The notes beneath the pieces were generated by a model. The model was not told where the DNA came from. It saw only the letters and a program-made list of their open reading frames with translations, and did no database searches. Of a DNA stretch of 64,000 bases, positions 45,401 to 56,514 are shown piece by piece. Numbering within the stretch: the stretch's first letter is position 1; each line of letters starts with the position of its first letter. Both the position numbers and the translations under genes were made by a program. The DNA comes from Coniochaeta sp. PMI_546 (taxonomy: Eukaryota; Ascomycota; Sordariomycetes; Coniochaetales; Coniochaetaceae). The DNA is taken from assembly GCA_021432605.1 (NCBI GenBank), contig MU271151.1, forward strand, positions 434,001-498,000. Direction: 5' to 3'.

Positions 45401-46544
45401 CCCAAGCTTCCTTCAACCTCCTCACGCGCGCGGCCGACTCCTCCTCCAGCTCCGGCGTCCGGTTGTCCACCGCCGCAACATCAATCACAAACTCGGCCGG
45501 ATTGACGAAACTAGGCAATTCGAAGCCCACATCCGCAAACCAAGGCAGACACTCCCTCACGCTACCGGAGTAGACCGGACTGCCCTTGGCAAGCACAACC
45601 AGCCCATCGAATAAGTCCCAGATCTCACTCCTCGGCTGGTGAATCGTCACCACCACCGTGCGGCCCTTCAGCGCCAACCCTTTCAGCGTCCTGACGAGCT
45701 GGAAAGCACTGCTCGCATCCAGGCCCGTGGTCGGCTCGTCGAGAAACAACACCGACGGGTTGGACAGCATCTGCACGCCTATGCTGACCCGCCGCTTCTC
45801 GCCGCCGGAACAGCCGCGGTGCTGGCTGTTGCCGATGCGAGTGGAGGCGCACTCCTTCAGCCCCAGCTCGAGGATGACCTCGTCCACCACCCGCGCGCGG
45901 TCGGCCGGGCTGGTGCTGGCGGGGAGGCGGAGGTCGGCGGAGTACTGCAGGGTCTCGCGGACGGTGAGGGTGGGGAGCAGCACGTCCTGCTGCATGACGT
46001 AGGCGTGGCGGACGGTGTGGACGGACGGCTGGCCGTTGAAGAGGGTGGTGCCGGACTGGGCGAGGCGCGGGGAGGAGGTCATGCGCTCCGAGATGGTGTT
46101 GAGGAGGGTCGTCTTGCCGGAGCCGGAGCCGCCGAGGATGGCGGTCAGGGTGCCCGGGCGGAGGGAGGCGGAGACGGAGTGGATCAGGGTCTTGGTCCTT
46201 GGGGCTCGGTCGCGGCTGCGGCCGAGGCCGGATTTGAGGAGTTCCGGGTAGGTGGACGGTGTCCAGATGGAGGGCGAGGTGTCGACGGTTACGGAGAGGT
46301 CGCGGATCTGGATGTCTACTGGGTCGACGTCGTCGAGCGAGATGTGGTTCCCGCCTGTGAGGGACAAGGGCCTGGTGGCCCTCTTCTGGTGTTCTGTGGT
46401 TCCGTGGTCCATCGAGGTGGCGGTTGAGCTCGCACGCTCGATCTTGTCGATGTCGATGTGGTCCATGGGGATGTCATCCGGTGCGCCTTTCTCGGCCTGG
46501 TCTTGGGCGTCTGGCCCCATGCTGTCCGGCTCGTCCCTTCGCAT
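42453..46544 (-). CDS. Full-size ABCG (White-type) transporter, Yol075c-like
   Basis: A single 1363-residue exon with two nucleotide-binding domains each placed before a membrane domain (NBD-TMD-NBD-TMD). NBD1 has Walker A GGSGSGKTT, signature CSGGEKRR and Walker B VLFLDEPTTGLD. NBD2 has GPSGSGKTS, ISGGEKRR and VLLLDEPTSGLD. Both sets are complete, unlike PDR transporters, whose first site is degenerate. Each TMD shows several hydrophobic helices, for example YIAVTCAMTCVATSRNF in TMD1 and YFVACFVCFCIVSCGESLG in TMD2. A Cys-bearing outer loop (YDCPFEGGESNPACVSYTG) precedes the end of TMD1. The gene resembles yeast YOL075C; lipid or drug export is possible but unproven. The start is the first ATG; the frame opens upstream only through a TTG. 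Confidence 0.9.
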   Translation of the reverse strand: MRRDEPDSMGPDAQDQAEKGAPDDIPMDHIDIDKIERASSTATSMDHGTTEHQKRATRPLSLTGGNHISLDDVDPVDIQIRDLSVTVDTSPSIWTPSTYPELLKSGLGRSRDRAPRTKTLIHSVSASLRPGTLTAILGGSGSGKTTLLNTISERMTSSPRLAQSGTTLFNGQPSVHTVRHAYVMQQDVLLPTLTVRETLQYSADLRLPASTSPADRARVVDEVILELGLKECASTRIGNSQHRGCSGGEKRRVSIGVQMLSNPSVLFLDEPTTGLDASSAFQLVRTLKGLALKGRTVVVTIHQPRSEIWDLFDGLVVLAKGSPVYSGSVRECLPWFADVGFELPSFVNPAEFVIDVAAVDNRTPELEEESAARVRRLKEAWAMEAEKVFGPAEQVVEGGRTRRSHGVIKTTTPFLRQLRVLTDRSFKVTYRDPMGMAAALMEAILMGLVNGYIFYNLSRDQAGIRSREGALYTAAALQGYLFLVFEVYRLTIDIPTFDREHSEGCADPLPFLLSRRLSRLFTEDFPVPFLFSVIFYFMAGFDRDPSKFFVFFSIVLINQYIAVTCAMTCVATSRNFPGASLISNLVYTLQSVACGYFIQSNTIPVYVRWLKYVAYCYYAVGALFANEFQDSFYDCPFEGGESNPACVSYTGRYIMDSLGFPQNWVARPIIILVAFVVFFYTLSWIGLKFLKVEMTISRARVSEADLSAGKEKMTARSIADVRTIDVGLVDFALRLDKRSATGKKLPTKTILNPLTATFQAGVLNVIMGPSGSGKTSLLNAMALRLDNGIGTRYRPSGKLTFNGAEPSNSVIRSVCSYVCQDDDALLPSLTVRETLRFAAGLRLPSWMSKDEKHKRAEEVLLKMGLKDCADNLVGNDLVKGISGGEKRRVTIAVQILTDPRVLLLDEPTSGLDAFTASSIMEVLQGLANEGRTLILTIHQARSDVFKHFGNVLLLARGGSPTYAGPAKDMLGYFERHGFECPRHTNPADFALDLITIDLQQEEREAETREKVRLLIEAWTAEARRTLVDDQNPKPRLPDIEEEPTSSELPPHTGTATAATKRTLASPAELGALVRSPSPLHNSLPILLHRATVNFLRQPPLLLARTMQVVGFGIVLTLFIAPVGHDIYSVQTRVGLVQQTGALYFVGMLQNVAVYPAERDVFYREQDDGVYGVPAFALVYTLLEIPGEVLSALLFGVLADLAIGLPREPAMYFVACFVCFCIVSCGESLGIMFNTLFSSHTGFAVNLTSIFLSVAQIMGGVMSIDMPALFRAFNYLSPINYAVRAFAPFSLRDVVFTCTEAQRMPDGRCPIEDGMQVLQLYKLDVDAVVNIAALAGCTVVYRLVAWLLLKLVRTRWEGRSTNKR

Positions 46545-48103
46545 CCAATCTAAGAGTGATCTATATATGACAGCGTAGGACGGAATCGCAATTCTGCAAA
46601 AGCATGGCAATCATTATCTGGATCAGCAGCGCTGGTGAGCAACAGGCATCAAATAGTCTTCCGTCTACAAATGACCAAACATGTAATTAGAGGTCCGGAC
46701 AAGAGCAGAACCGCAGACACGAGAAGGACAGCGTCAGCCGTGACATGGCATAGAAGATGGTTAAGAGAGCCTCGAAGACTAGATGGCCGAGGGGAAGAAG
46801 AGAGCAAGCGACCGCAATGAATGTGAGATGAAGTCGAGATAGAACAAAAGCTCGATGCTACGTCCAACATGCGGGCCAGGCCAATCGGGATCTACAAGCT
46901 CTACAAGCTCCAGTCCAGTCGAGTCCAACCGAACCATACCAGGGATGGCCTCAAAGCCAGGATCATTGTCCCGTTTTAGCAAACATGCCCGTTCTTCGGA
47001 AAACCTGAGGGTGGTGACAAGCAACCTGTGTGGAAGCCGACAAGAGGAGAAAATATGCAATACGGATTGTCACTGGAGAAGCACAGATCAGGGCAAAAGG
47101 TAATTGATTCATCAGATCCCAACAAGGCAGACAGTCAAGCAGCGCACGCTGTGATGTTTATTAGCCAGACGGTGCGTGAAGAACAGACACAACCATGCCC
47201 AAGAGACATATCTACCTGGAGATACCATATTCACCAGGGTTCTCTTCGATCGCGTGCAGTTTCCAATCAACCACTGAAGAACGTCACCACTCCTTCCTTC
47301 CGTTCGGAAACGAAACTCTCCGGCTTCGCTAGCGGGGGATCTGACCCACAAAATCTGGCCTCGCTTCTGGAAGCGAGGAAGCGGCGAAGGTCGTCCATCG
47401 GAAGCGGGGCTACCAGGTAAGGTAGTTTACTAGTAAGCAGGTACCTTGTATATCGTATACCTTGAGGTTGTACCCATTGTCGGTTTGCTATGTACCGCAG
47501 CCCATTCAGTCAGCCATCTACGCAGTATCAGACGCCCAGCAGAGCAGGCCTACCTTGTAAACGGGGGGTTCAATTCAGCGAAATTTGACATCTTGGTCGG
47601 CAAGGGCCTATTGCAACGTCGCTTGCAGTCGCTTGCACTTTCTGACGCGAATGTCACCTCCCGACCGAGGATGCTATTTCGGGTGCAGATCTACATACCA
47701 CAGTAAAGGATCGGGATTGCCCCCGCGCGGCTCAACATCACCTCCGACGGTGCAATGCGGGCTACCTACTGTATACAGTTGTAGTGTAGACCTTGCATAC
47801 TCTACTATGCTGTGTACCTAGCTTGAGTAAATTCGAGGTCACGAGACTCACAATGACGCCAAGATGTTCTCGGATGTTGCGATGGTTGAGTTGAGCATTC
47901 AGAGACATCATGGCCTGCCTCTTGTGGTATTGTCCTCCCAAACACCATCACAAGTCTCCTTTACAGACGATGTCAAGCAGATCCCATGTTAGTTGAAGAC
48001 TCATTGTTTCATTTTCCCACCATAATGCTATGAACTCTATGCCTGTTGATGTGCTTTCATATCTCATACATCTCATAACCACAATCCTCTCGGGTCATCA
48101 TCT
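46545..48103. other. Intergenic region, 1.56 kb
   Basis: It is upstream of the ABC transporter and downstream of allantoinase. A 130-codon frame at 47028-47420 has no recognisable feature. A perfect 9-bp inverted repeat lies at 47359-47378. Confidence 0.45.
47359..47378. repeat. Perfect inverted repeat with 9-bp arms
   Basis: CCTCGCTTC and GAAGCGAGG are separated by TG. The neighbouring bases (GGCTTCGCTAGCGGGG to the left, AAGCGGCGAAGG to the right) also carry GCTTCG/CGAAG words. Role unknown. Confidence 0.55.
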
Positions 48104-49873
48104 CTACACAACCCGCCTCTCAACAATAACCTCCCCAACCGGCCCATCACCCACAAACCCCCTCTCCCCAGCCCCAAACTCAAACACCTTCCGCCCCCTA
48201 ACCCACGTCTCCCTCACCCTCCCCACGAACCTCTTCCCCTCCCACGGACTAACCCTATTCTTCCACCTCATGTCCCCCGTCCGGAGCGTCCACTCCTCCC
48301 CGTCATCAAAAACACACACGTCCGCGTCCAGCCCGACCCTCAGCCCGCCCTTCCTGTGGCCCAGCCCGACCTGCCTAGCGGTAGCCTGGCTGCACAACCT
48401 GACAATATCCGTGATGGACGGCACCCTCTCCCCCGCCGCGCCGCGCTCAAGCGCCGCAGAGTGCAGGATCGGCAGCCCCAGCCCGACGCTCGATATCCCG
48501 CCCCAGGCGGCGAAGAAGTCGCCCCGCTGCGACTCCTCTTTCTCCGCCGCCGCCGCCGTCTCTTCCTCCTCGACCGGGGGTGGCCGGACGTCGACGCCGG
48601 AGTCGTTGTGCGGGAGCTTGGGCTTCAGCTTGTGCTCCAGGTCGGAGTCTTCCTCGTCCTCGTCGCTGCTGCAGCCGCAGTAGCCCTCGTCGGTCTCGGA
48701 GCGGTTGTGCTGGTGCACCAGGTGGTTGGGCAGGAGCTTCAGCTCGGGGGTGCAGGGGGAGTGGTCCGAGACGACGGTGCGGATCACGCCGTCCGGGCGG
48801 GACAGCTCGTCCCACAGGCCGTCCTGGTTGGCCAGCTCGCGGATGGGCGGGCAGCACTTGTGCCGCGTGTCGCCGTCCGGGATGGTGTCGGAGGCCAGGC
48901 CGAGGTAGTGGAAGCACGTCTCCGCCGTGATGTTGACGCCGGACCGCCGGGCGGCGCGGAGGATGGGGATCGCCTGCGTGGCGGACAGGTGCACGATGTG
49001 CAGGTGCAGGTTGGGGGCTGTGTGGGCCAGGGAGACGATCTCCTCGATCGCGTAGGTCTCGAAGGAGGGGGGGCGGGAGTCCAGGAAGGTGCTGTAGGAG
49101 GAGAGCTGGCCTGTCGGCGCGAGCGGCGGGGCGGACTTCTGCACGTCGTCGCCCACGCTGTCGGTGATGGGGGGGATCATCTCGGCGTGGAACATGAGGG
49201 TTGTGGGTGTGTCCTTTAGCGTGTCCATTGCGAGTGCAATGTCTTTGGATGACACGGCGGGGAATTCTTCTACCTGTTTCCATTTTTGGTGTTAGTTGGG
49301 GGGCGCTGCCCTCACCTCAACTTGATAGTAGCGAGTGCTATTACTTACCCCTGACTCGATGAGGAAGCCCTTGAAGCCGCGGACGCCGGCCTCGACGAGC
49401 GGGAGGAGCTCATGCGCGTTGCCCGGGATGACGCCGCCGTAGAAGCCGACGTCGACCCAGCATTGGCCCTCGGCGGCGCGGAGCTTCTCCTTGAAGCCGG
49501 CAAGGGTGGTGGTGGGCGGGATGGCGTTGAGCGGCATGTCGACGACGGTGGTCACGCCGCCCGACGCTGCCGCCCTCGTGCCGGTGTTGAAGCCCTCCCA
49601 TTCTGTCCTGCCGGGCTCGTTCAGGTGCACGTGTGCGTCCACCAGGCCGGGCAGCAGGAGCCTGGGGCTGTGGTCGACATATGTGGTCGAGGGGGGGAAG
49701 GATGATCTGGGGAGGATCCGGGGTAGTATGGACGTTATCTTGCCTGTGACGGGGGACACGCAGACGGTCGCCGGTGAGATGACGAGCGAATCATCGGGCT
49801 GCGTGAGTACGGCTCTCGTCGACACTAGGACGACGAGAGGTCCGGCACTTGGAGCCGCTGAGACGGCCGACAT
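48104..49873 (-). CDS. DAL1: Allantoinase with acidic insertion
   Basis: Exons 49873-49349 and 49273-48104 give 564 residues. Allantoinase is a dinuclear-metal amidohydrolase that opens allantoin to allantoate in purine breakdown. Metal ligands are visible: LVDAHVHLNEPGRTEWEGF (His81, His83), GFKGFL with carbamylated Lys168, LMFHAE (His204), HIVHLSATQ and VVSDHSPC (Asp). A roughly 65-residue Glu/Asp/Ser-rich insert follows that Asp (RSETDEGYCGCSSDEDEE through VEEEETAAAAEK), before GDFFAAWGGISSVGLGLPIL. This makes the protein about 100 residues longer than the yeast enzyme. WTLRTGDMRWKNRVSPWEGK and VRETWVRGRKVF end the domain. The intron is GTAAGT...AACAG in phase 0. Upstream GATA motifs fit nitrogen control. 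Confidence 0.93.
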
Positions 49874-52228
49874 TATCTGGGATTCTGGGGAAAACCTGGG
49901 GAAATGCAATGCGGGACTGAGGGCTGGATCCGGGACAAGCAGGCAGGGGGCAGATAGGGCGTCTTCTTAAAGGGGGGAAGCCTTTTTCAACTGCTTGCTT
50001 ATGCGGGCTTATCAGTGGTATGATGGTGTGGTGGGGTTGGTAGCTGGTGAACTGATAAGAGGGTATCACGGTTGAACAAAGACGGGATGTTTGTGCAGAT
50101 GCTGGAGGATGCTTCTCGGTCCTGCAGCAAGATTAGAGAAGAGGCTTGCTATGCAAGTGTCCGTTGAGAATATGAGGTGAGTCAAAAGGAGCGAAACAGC
50201 CGGAAGAAGCGAGCAGAAGGAGGCGCGAGTGGTCTTAAAAGACAGCAATCAGGCCAGGCCGGCGCATGGTGGATTACTCGATAGGATATCGAGAATGTGG
50301 ACACTCGGATTACCCTCGCTGTCTTGGTCCTAGACTTCCCGTCCGCGAGTAACGGCTGTCTACACTACCATAGTACATAGCCCACATGGTAGATAAAGCC
50401 TGCCGATGGGCAGATAAGCCATCCATCCTATCTTATCCGAACTCTCTATCTTGGTTTGCATAGGTACTACTTACTGTACATGTACAGAAGTAGGTCAGAC
50501 GCCGACATCCACCAGTCCTCCAGCATGTTTTCTCTCTGATTTTGGGGTCGCACAAGACCTTGACAGTAAACCGAACCCAGCTGTCTTCTTCTGTGGAGTG
50601 CAAAGAGACGAGCTTATCTTGTGGGTGCTCCCTCTTGGAGGTCAGAACAGGAATCTTGCAGGCAACACACCGAGGGGACCCTGGATCGACAAACTTCTTT
50701 ATCAGATGACGCTCATTGGCTGCCGGGATGGTGGTCGCTGGAATGCACACAATCAGATACCAGCGCCTCGGATGCAGCCGGAACCCGATCTGACCATCGC
50801 TGGAGGTTTAGCCTGTACTCTGCACCCAGCTCGTGTACGCATTCCATTGTATCCAATGAGATCCGGATAGCCATCGGTGAAGACAGCGAACTCTGCTTGC
50901 GGTTAGGCACTTTTGACCACCAGACGCATTTGGACGACAACAACGAGTTTTGATCGAGTAAGAATCGAATAAATATCGAGTAACACCCCCGGAGATCACG
51001 CCGAGTTCAGCGCTGTTCATCGCGCCCTTTTTAGCTAATATTATTGAGCTTTTCACCTTCTCGATGCCAGTTGACTCGTGCACCGACCAATGGCCGCTGT
51101 TGTTTCGGGATTTTTTCAGGGGGGTTTACGAGAATTTTTCTGCATTGCAGAGCTGCTTCGCCATAAGCAACCCAAAGTCAACGTAACTCCAGTGGTCCGG
51201 GCCAGTCTCGAGCGTCCACGATGGCTTCAACTTATTCATTTCTACTGGGCATTGCCCTCGCCTCGCCTCGCCTCGGTGCGGCGTTAAGTGCCTGAGAGCG
51301 CAAGCCGCAAGCACCAGCAGCTTTTCTTCACTCACCGTGCCGCGCTCCCCGAGTATCCACCCTGGCGAGGCCACTTCTAAACACCTGGCTTTTCCTTTCT
51401 TTTGGGCGTGCGAGAGTCATGAACCTCGGTCTTGCGTGTTGGGACGTGGAAACTCCCTGAATACCGCGTTCTTGGAACTGTGGGCTGCTAGTTGCATCTG
51501 TCGCCTGTCTGTCACGGCCTCTGTCGGCATCACGCTCGGAAATGGAGGTCTCGAAGGGGAGCCTCAAAGTTACCTAACAGGAACTACCCTACGTTCCTGC
51601 CTCAGCAGTAGTCGGAAACTCGCATCGTCGATGAGCACCTGCAGCATCGCAGAGCTGGCAACCGGGCAACGGCACCCACCGATGTCGTGACGGTCGAGGC
51701 TTGGTTGCACCCATTGCAAAGCACGAGTCCGATTGGGCTTGTTATGCCTGGACAAAGAGTATTCCTTCCCTCCTGCCATCGAAAACTGTCGTTGAGTATT
51801 GATGTCCTATGGCGTCCGGCAACCTTGCGCGCGAAGGGGCTTGGCGGGTTTGCTGAATTTACGGAAAGGCGTGACCTCCGGCCTCGGCGAGAATGAGGAT
51901 CCACAACCGCGGTCCGGGATTCCGTCTCTCCGGCCGAACCCGCGCGATCGGGCGATGTGTAGCACTCTTTTACGCGCTCGCTATTCCTCCCGGTTCTGCA
52001 GTAGGGATCTAGGCTCGGGTCTCTAAATCAACCGTCATTGCATTCGTTATCATATCCACCTGGATCTCTCCCGTAATCCTCCTACCACGAAGGCAGGCTG
52101 GGACGTCTGACAACATGGACTAAGTACACAAAACATGCGAAACGGAAACCCCAAGGAGATTCCACCTTAAATTCTTTGTAGACAGGAGTGTAGTTTAAAA
52201 GCCGCTTCATCACACTGCCGGGAAGCTG
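49874..52228. other. Intergenic region, 2.35 kb
   Basis: The left 600 bp is the allantoinase promoter, with GATA motifs annotated separately. The rest, to the 3' end of the DUF7025-AAA gene, has frames on both strands (50451-50870, 51337-51690 and others) without recognisable products. A 14-bp palindrome CTGTACATGTACAG is at 50474-50487. Confidence 0.5.
50008..50451 (-). promoter_or_regulatory. Cluster of GATA motifs upstream of allantoinase
   Basis: Core GATAA or AGATAR words occur at 50008-50013 (CTTATC), 50053-50059 (TGATAAG), 50391-50396 (AGATAA), 50412-50418 (AGATAAG), 50432-50437 (CTTATC) and about 50446-50451 (CTATCT). AreA/NIT2 GATA factors activate nitrogen-catabolite genes including allantoin use in moulds. 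Binding here is inferred, not shown. Confidence 0.55.
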
Positions 52229-55200
52229 CTAGACCGTCGAAGCCGTCTGCAAGCTAGCAGTAGTCCCATTAGGAGTCATCCCTGGCAGCACCGACGTGCT
52301 CGGTGCGGCGGTCATTTTAGGGTCCCCTCCGTTGATACCCTGCTGCATCATGCCTGGAAACTGCTGTTGTTGGCCTTGAGCAGAAGGTGGATAAACGCTC
52401 GGCACCGTGGGTTGCATCCCGACTTGCCCCGGACCCGGCGCCGACTGCGGCCAGACAGCCGTCATCGGGACTCCAGCACCGGCCGCCGCATAGCCTGGGA
52501 CCTGCATCGGGTAAGGGTAGCCTCCGTATGCTTGCGGGTTCGCGGGCGGCAGGGGTCCCTGTGCTTGATGAACGGGCATATAATACTGCGGCGACGGCAC
52601 AGACTGTGGGCTCGGCGGGTGGAGGCGCGCGCTCTGTGTCGGAGTGTGCGGTGCGCCTGCGTTGTTCCGGGATGTGCGTCCCAACGACATGCGCCCCGGT
52701 CGCCGGTTGCGCGTCGCGGGCTCGGATTCCTCTCCGGAGTCGAAGCCGTCGTGCCGATCCGAGCGAGTGCGGGCGCGCTCCGAGTCGAGTGCGCCGCGGG
52801 CCCGGGCCATGTATTTGTCGAAGGCCGTGACGCTGCTGGCGATACGCTGGAAGTGCCGTTCGGTCAGAACCGCTATTTCGCCCTCGCCCTTGGAGTGGTC
52901 CGGGTCGCTGCGTGCCAGTGCCGCAGCGCTGATGAAGGCGTTGCGGATCTGGCGGCCGTTCCAGCGACCCAGTTCCTCGAGGTCATGCTGATTCCAATGC
53001 TTCTCGGCGAAGGCCAAGATACCAGTCTTGTCCGCTTGTAGGTACATGTACCCCTCGGGCGGGTCGGTCACTGCTTTTCGTTGCTTCTCGATCATCTCGA
53101 GTCTCTTGATGTTCACCCGGAAGATTTCCAGTGTTTGCTCGAGGCTGAGTGTCTGGTATAGGAGGGCACTGTGAACACGTGACTTGATGGCTTCGTCGAG
53201 CTGGCCGGTCCGGTTTGTTGTCAAGAAGAGTATGCCGTTGTAGTATTCCATGACGCGCAGGAACACTTGTGAATGTCAATGGTGTTAGCCCTTGCGGTGG
53301 TAAGAGCGGCATTGGAGGGGCTGAAAAGGTTCACTTACCAGACACGACGGCGTTCCGCTTCAAATCGCTCTTCTGCCGCTCTTCCAGGAATACGTCGGCC
53401 TCGTCGAGCAAAAGGATACAATCCCAAACATTTGCCAAGTGAAAGATCTCGGTGAGGGACGATTCGACGGCATCGGGCGTCGAGCCTAGATCTCCAGAAG
53501 TGATGGCAAACAGCGGTTTCCGGTATTTCTGCGCCACTGCCTCAACCGTAGCTGTCTTTCCAACTCCCGGCGGCCCGTGCAGGAGGAAGACTAGATTGTG
53601 GCCTTTGCCAGGAATCGGGTCCTGGCTCGCAATCTCGTGTGTCTTCCTGGCCTGCTTGGTGTTGAAGTGGTCCGTCAGCAGGGCGTGAATGATGCGTTTG
53701 TTGTTAGGGTCTATCTGGAGGAACTCGAAGGCGTCGATGTGTTCACGCCCGACCTTGACTTCCTTCACGTCCAGAAAGAAAAATTTGCGCTCGCGGAGTC
53801 CATAGCCGCACAGGCGCCTGGGGAGTAGGACGAGGTCGTCCTCCCGCGGTTTCTCCAGACCACCGGTTCCGTACGGATCTTGCCGCCCAAACGCTGTTCC
53901 TTCGATCCAGCTAATGTCGTCGTCGGAAACGACAATATTGGGCCACTCGAACAGGAGCTTGGAGCGTGAGGCATCCGACCAGAGAAGGATGGGAAACTTG
54001 TCACGAATGGTTAAGACCTCACTCGACCATTCAGTTGACTCGAGGCCGTAGTTGTATCTCCACATGGGCTGGGCATTGAAGGCCTCCTGGAAGTTGATTA
54101 TGACGTCCCCATCAACGAACTCGGGGCTAGTCACCTTCTTTCCTTTGTTGTACGCATAACGGCCTGTTGGGTCCGTGAGAAGGGTCCAGGCCTTGTAAGA
54201 GACGTGCTGCTGCTCAATACACTCGGTGAACTTCTTGCCCAGCTCGTGGCTCTCCTCGATCATGGCTTCGCTCCCAGACGCGAATCGAATAGGGTACACC
54301 TCCAGGCTTCGAATTTCCTTCTCGCCATCAAAGTATTCTATCGTCACGCTTAGACGCACCGCCTTATATGCAGAGCCGTCGTGATCGATGAAGTATACGT
54401 GTGCTTCACCGTCCGACTCCTTCGTCACACCTCCGCGCATAGGAAGCTCCAGGTCGCCCTCGTGTGGTTGGAAAACCTCGAGCCTCCAGACCTTTTGGTG
54501 GATGTCGTTCTTCAGGAGAGGGTCCTTGACCCCTAGCGCTTTCAGCGGGACATAGATCAACTCTCCAGGCCTAAAGAGATACCACAAGTCGTCATGTCGT
54601 ATCCGCCGGGGATTGGAGTGGCTGGCGTCGTCAAACTGATGGACAAGCGGGAGGATGTGTTCTTCGATAAACGATATATAGCACTCAAGGTGTTGAATCT
54701 CGTCACGGATCTGAGAGTTACCCGCATGCTCCATCAGCAAAGATGTGGCCTTGATCGACTCCAATTTGGCCTTGATCCTTGGGTGAAAGTGGATGAGATG
54801 ACCGAAAGGCCGCATGAATGTGTACGGCTCGGTGCCCCAGTTGTACCTGCTGACTTCCGAAAGGGCATTGAGCACCGCCGGAGACTGGATCCGCACAGCA
54901 CGGATCCAAGCACCGCTCGATATGCTATTGTCAAAACGTCTGCTCTTGTATTCACCTGTGGTCTTGTCCTCGTAGCCCTTGACCTTGCCTCGACGCCGCC
55001 TCGATACCTCATAGGCCATCTCCATGCCAAGCTCAGTCCCCGCTTCGAGGTACTCGATCGCGTATCCCGCTTGTGCGAGAGAAAAGCGGTTGACGAACTG
55101 CTCAAAGTTGCATTTCCGCGCCTGAGGGATGATGGGCACATTGGGTGCCGCCTGCAGACCGAATTCACCTTCCATTTCCTTGATGGTTTGCTTGAGTTGG

Positions 55201-55301
55201 GCCTCATTCACGCCGGTCTCGGTCTGGGTTTCCTTGCCGATCTCCTCGGCCGGGGCTGATGGCGGACTGGGCTCATCGTTGACTTGCTTAGACTCGCTCA
55301 T
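52229..55301 (-). CDS. DUF7025-AAA+ ATPase
   Basis: Exons 55301-53339 and 53265-52229 give 999 residues. The first half carries the fungal DUF7025 region (DDLWYLFRPGELIYVPLKAL, with KVWRLEVFQP and RSLEVYPIRFA). A FFFLDVKEVK linker leads into an AAA+ core: Walker A GPPGVGKT (576-583), Walker B ILLLDEADVF (Asp633, Glu634), and sensor FLTTNR. RWNGRQIRNAFISAAALA marks the lid. The last 200 residues are Pro/Gln/Gly-rich and disordered. Related proteins are common in moulds, often many per genome, and their function is unknown. They resemble Bcs1-like AAA folds but lack a membrane anchor. The intron (GTAAGTG...CACAAG) splits the Val codon before FLRVMEYYNG. Confidence 0.9.
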
Positions 55302-56514
55302 GGTGGAAGTTTGATTCGGCCGAGAGTAGAGGAGACGCGTGCGATATTTTGTCGACGGCCAGAAGATATCGGTGCTTTCCTAGAGCTGCTTTCGCGTCTC
55401 AAGCACTTGCTCAAGTTCGCGGCGATTGCGCGTCAGTTAACATTGAACTGGTCGAGGGTACCGTACAGTGTCTCCAATTCTGGGAGGACGCCGAAAGAGA
55501 GCATGCACTGCATGATGTGGAGGGTCCGAGGTGCCTAAATGTAACACTGCCTTCCCGATTGGGAGCAACGAGGCTCTGAAGTTCTCCCACAAACACAGCC
55601 AGACAATTTGCCAATGCTGTGGTGCACACCGATCAACCTGCGCGAAGGCGAGGCACATCGTCCAAGCTTGCTCCAATCATTCCATTCCACATGGTCTGGC
55701 GGCAGTCTCAGCTCTCGGATCGGCCATCTAAGCCACACTTCTTGACTGCAACCACCCGATGTCGAGGTTGATGAGGGAGGATTATCGCCGGGCAGTGCTG
55801 GAATCGGATAGGCAACCTAAGGCACCTGTGGGAAGTACTCCTGCCGTAGACTAATGTGGCACCTATTGGCGGCTAAGAGGCCAATCGTTTTCGCTGGGGA
55901 CACCGCCGACAGACGTCAAGGGACTGGCGTGTTGTGCAATGAGTAGCAGGGCTGGTAAGGACCGTAAGGTAGGTAGAGGTCGATAACCACCTGTGAGGCG
56001 GGGAAACAAAGTGTCACCACGATCTTGTTGTCCCAGAGTAGGTACTCAGTACTGTGTATTGTGATATGTCACCCGTTCCTGCCCAATCCTGAATGCGAAC
56101 CACCTGAATTCGGCCCCACTCCTCCAACAGACATGGAACTGGACGTTCGTGTCCACCAACACACATCACGTATCCAGTTACCCCAAATGTCAGTGACATC
56201 CAGCTGTAACGGCGCCTGGGGTGGTGTCAGCCACTTCTGCACACTGCTCACGGCGCGACCAAGAAGGCGAGGGCGGTCTTGTGCGTGCGTGCGAGCTAAT
56301 ATCACTGTTCTTGTCTCCAGAGGCATATAACCCCACCGCAAGCCTTCACCCTGCCTGTGCCATAGATGCACACAGCTGTTCCAGCCTTCCATGCAGCCTT
56401 TGCAAAGTTATCTCATCCCGATTCCCATGGAATATTCGTGACACGTAGGACACAGCAAGGCTTATATTGATCAAATTGGCACGCGTGCTGCTTGTTGATT
56501 CGACACAGAAACAC
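55302..56514. other. Divergent intergenic region, 1.2 kb
   Basis: It lies upstream of both the DUF7025-AAA gene and the STAND-like gene. Frames at 55535-55738 and 56025-56392 show no family. No repeat or RNA gene is recognised. Confidence 0.45.

Noticed and set aside
47028-47420. 130-codon plus-strand frame
   Set aside because: No domain, basic and polar composition, no conserved start context, lies in an intergenic region with palindromes.
48356-49219. 287-codon plus-strand frame
   Set aside because: Antisense shadow of allantoinase; Val/Gly/Ala-rich without domain.
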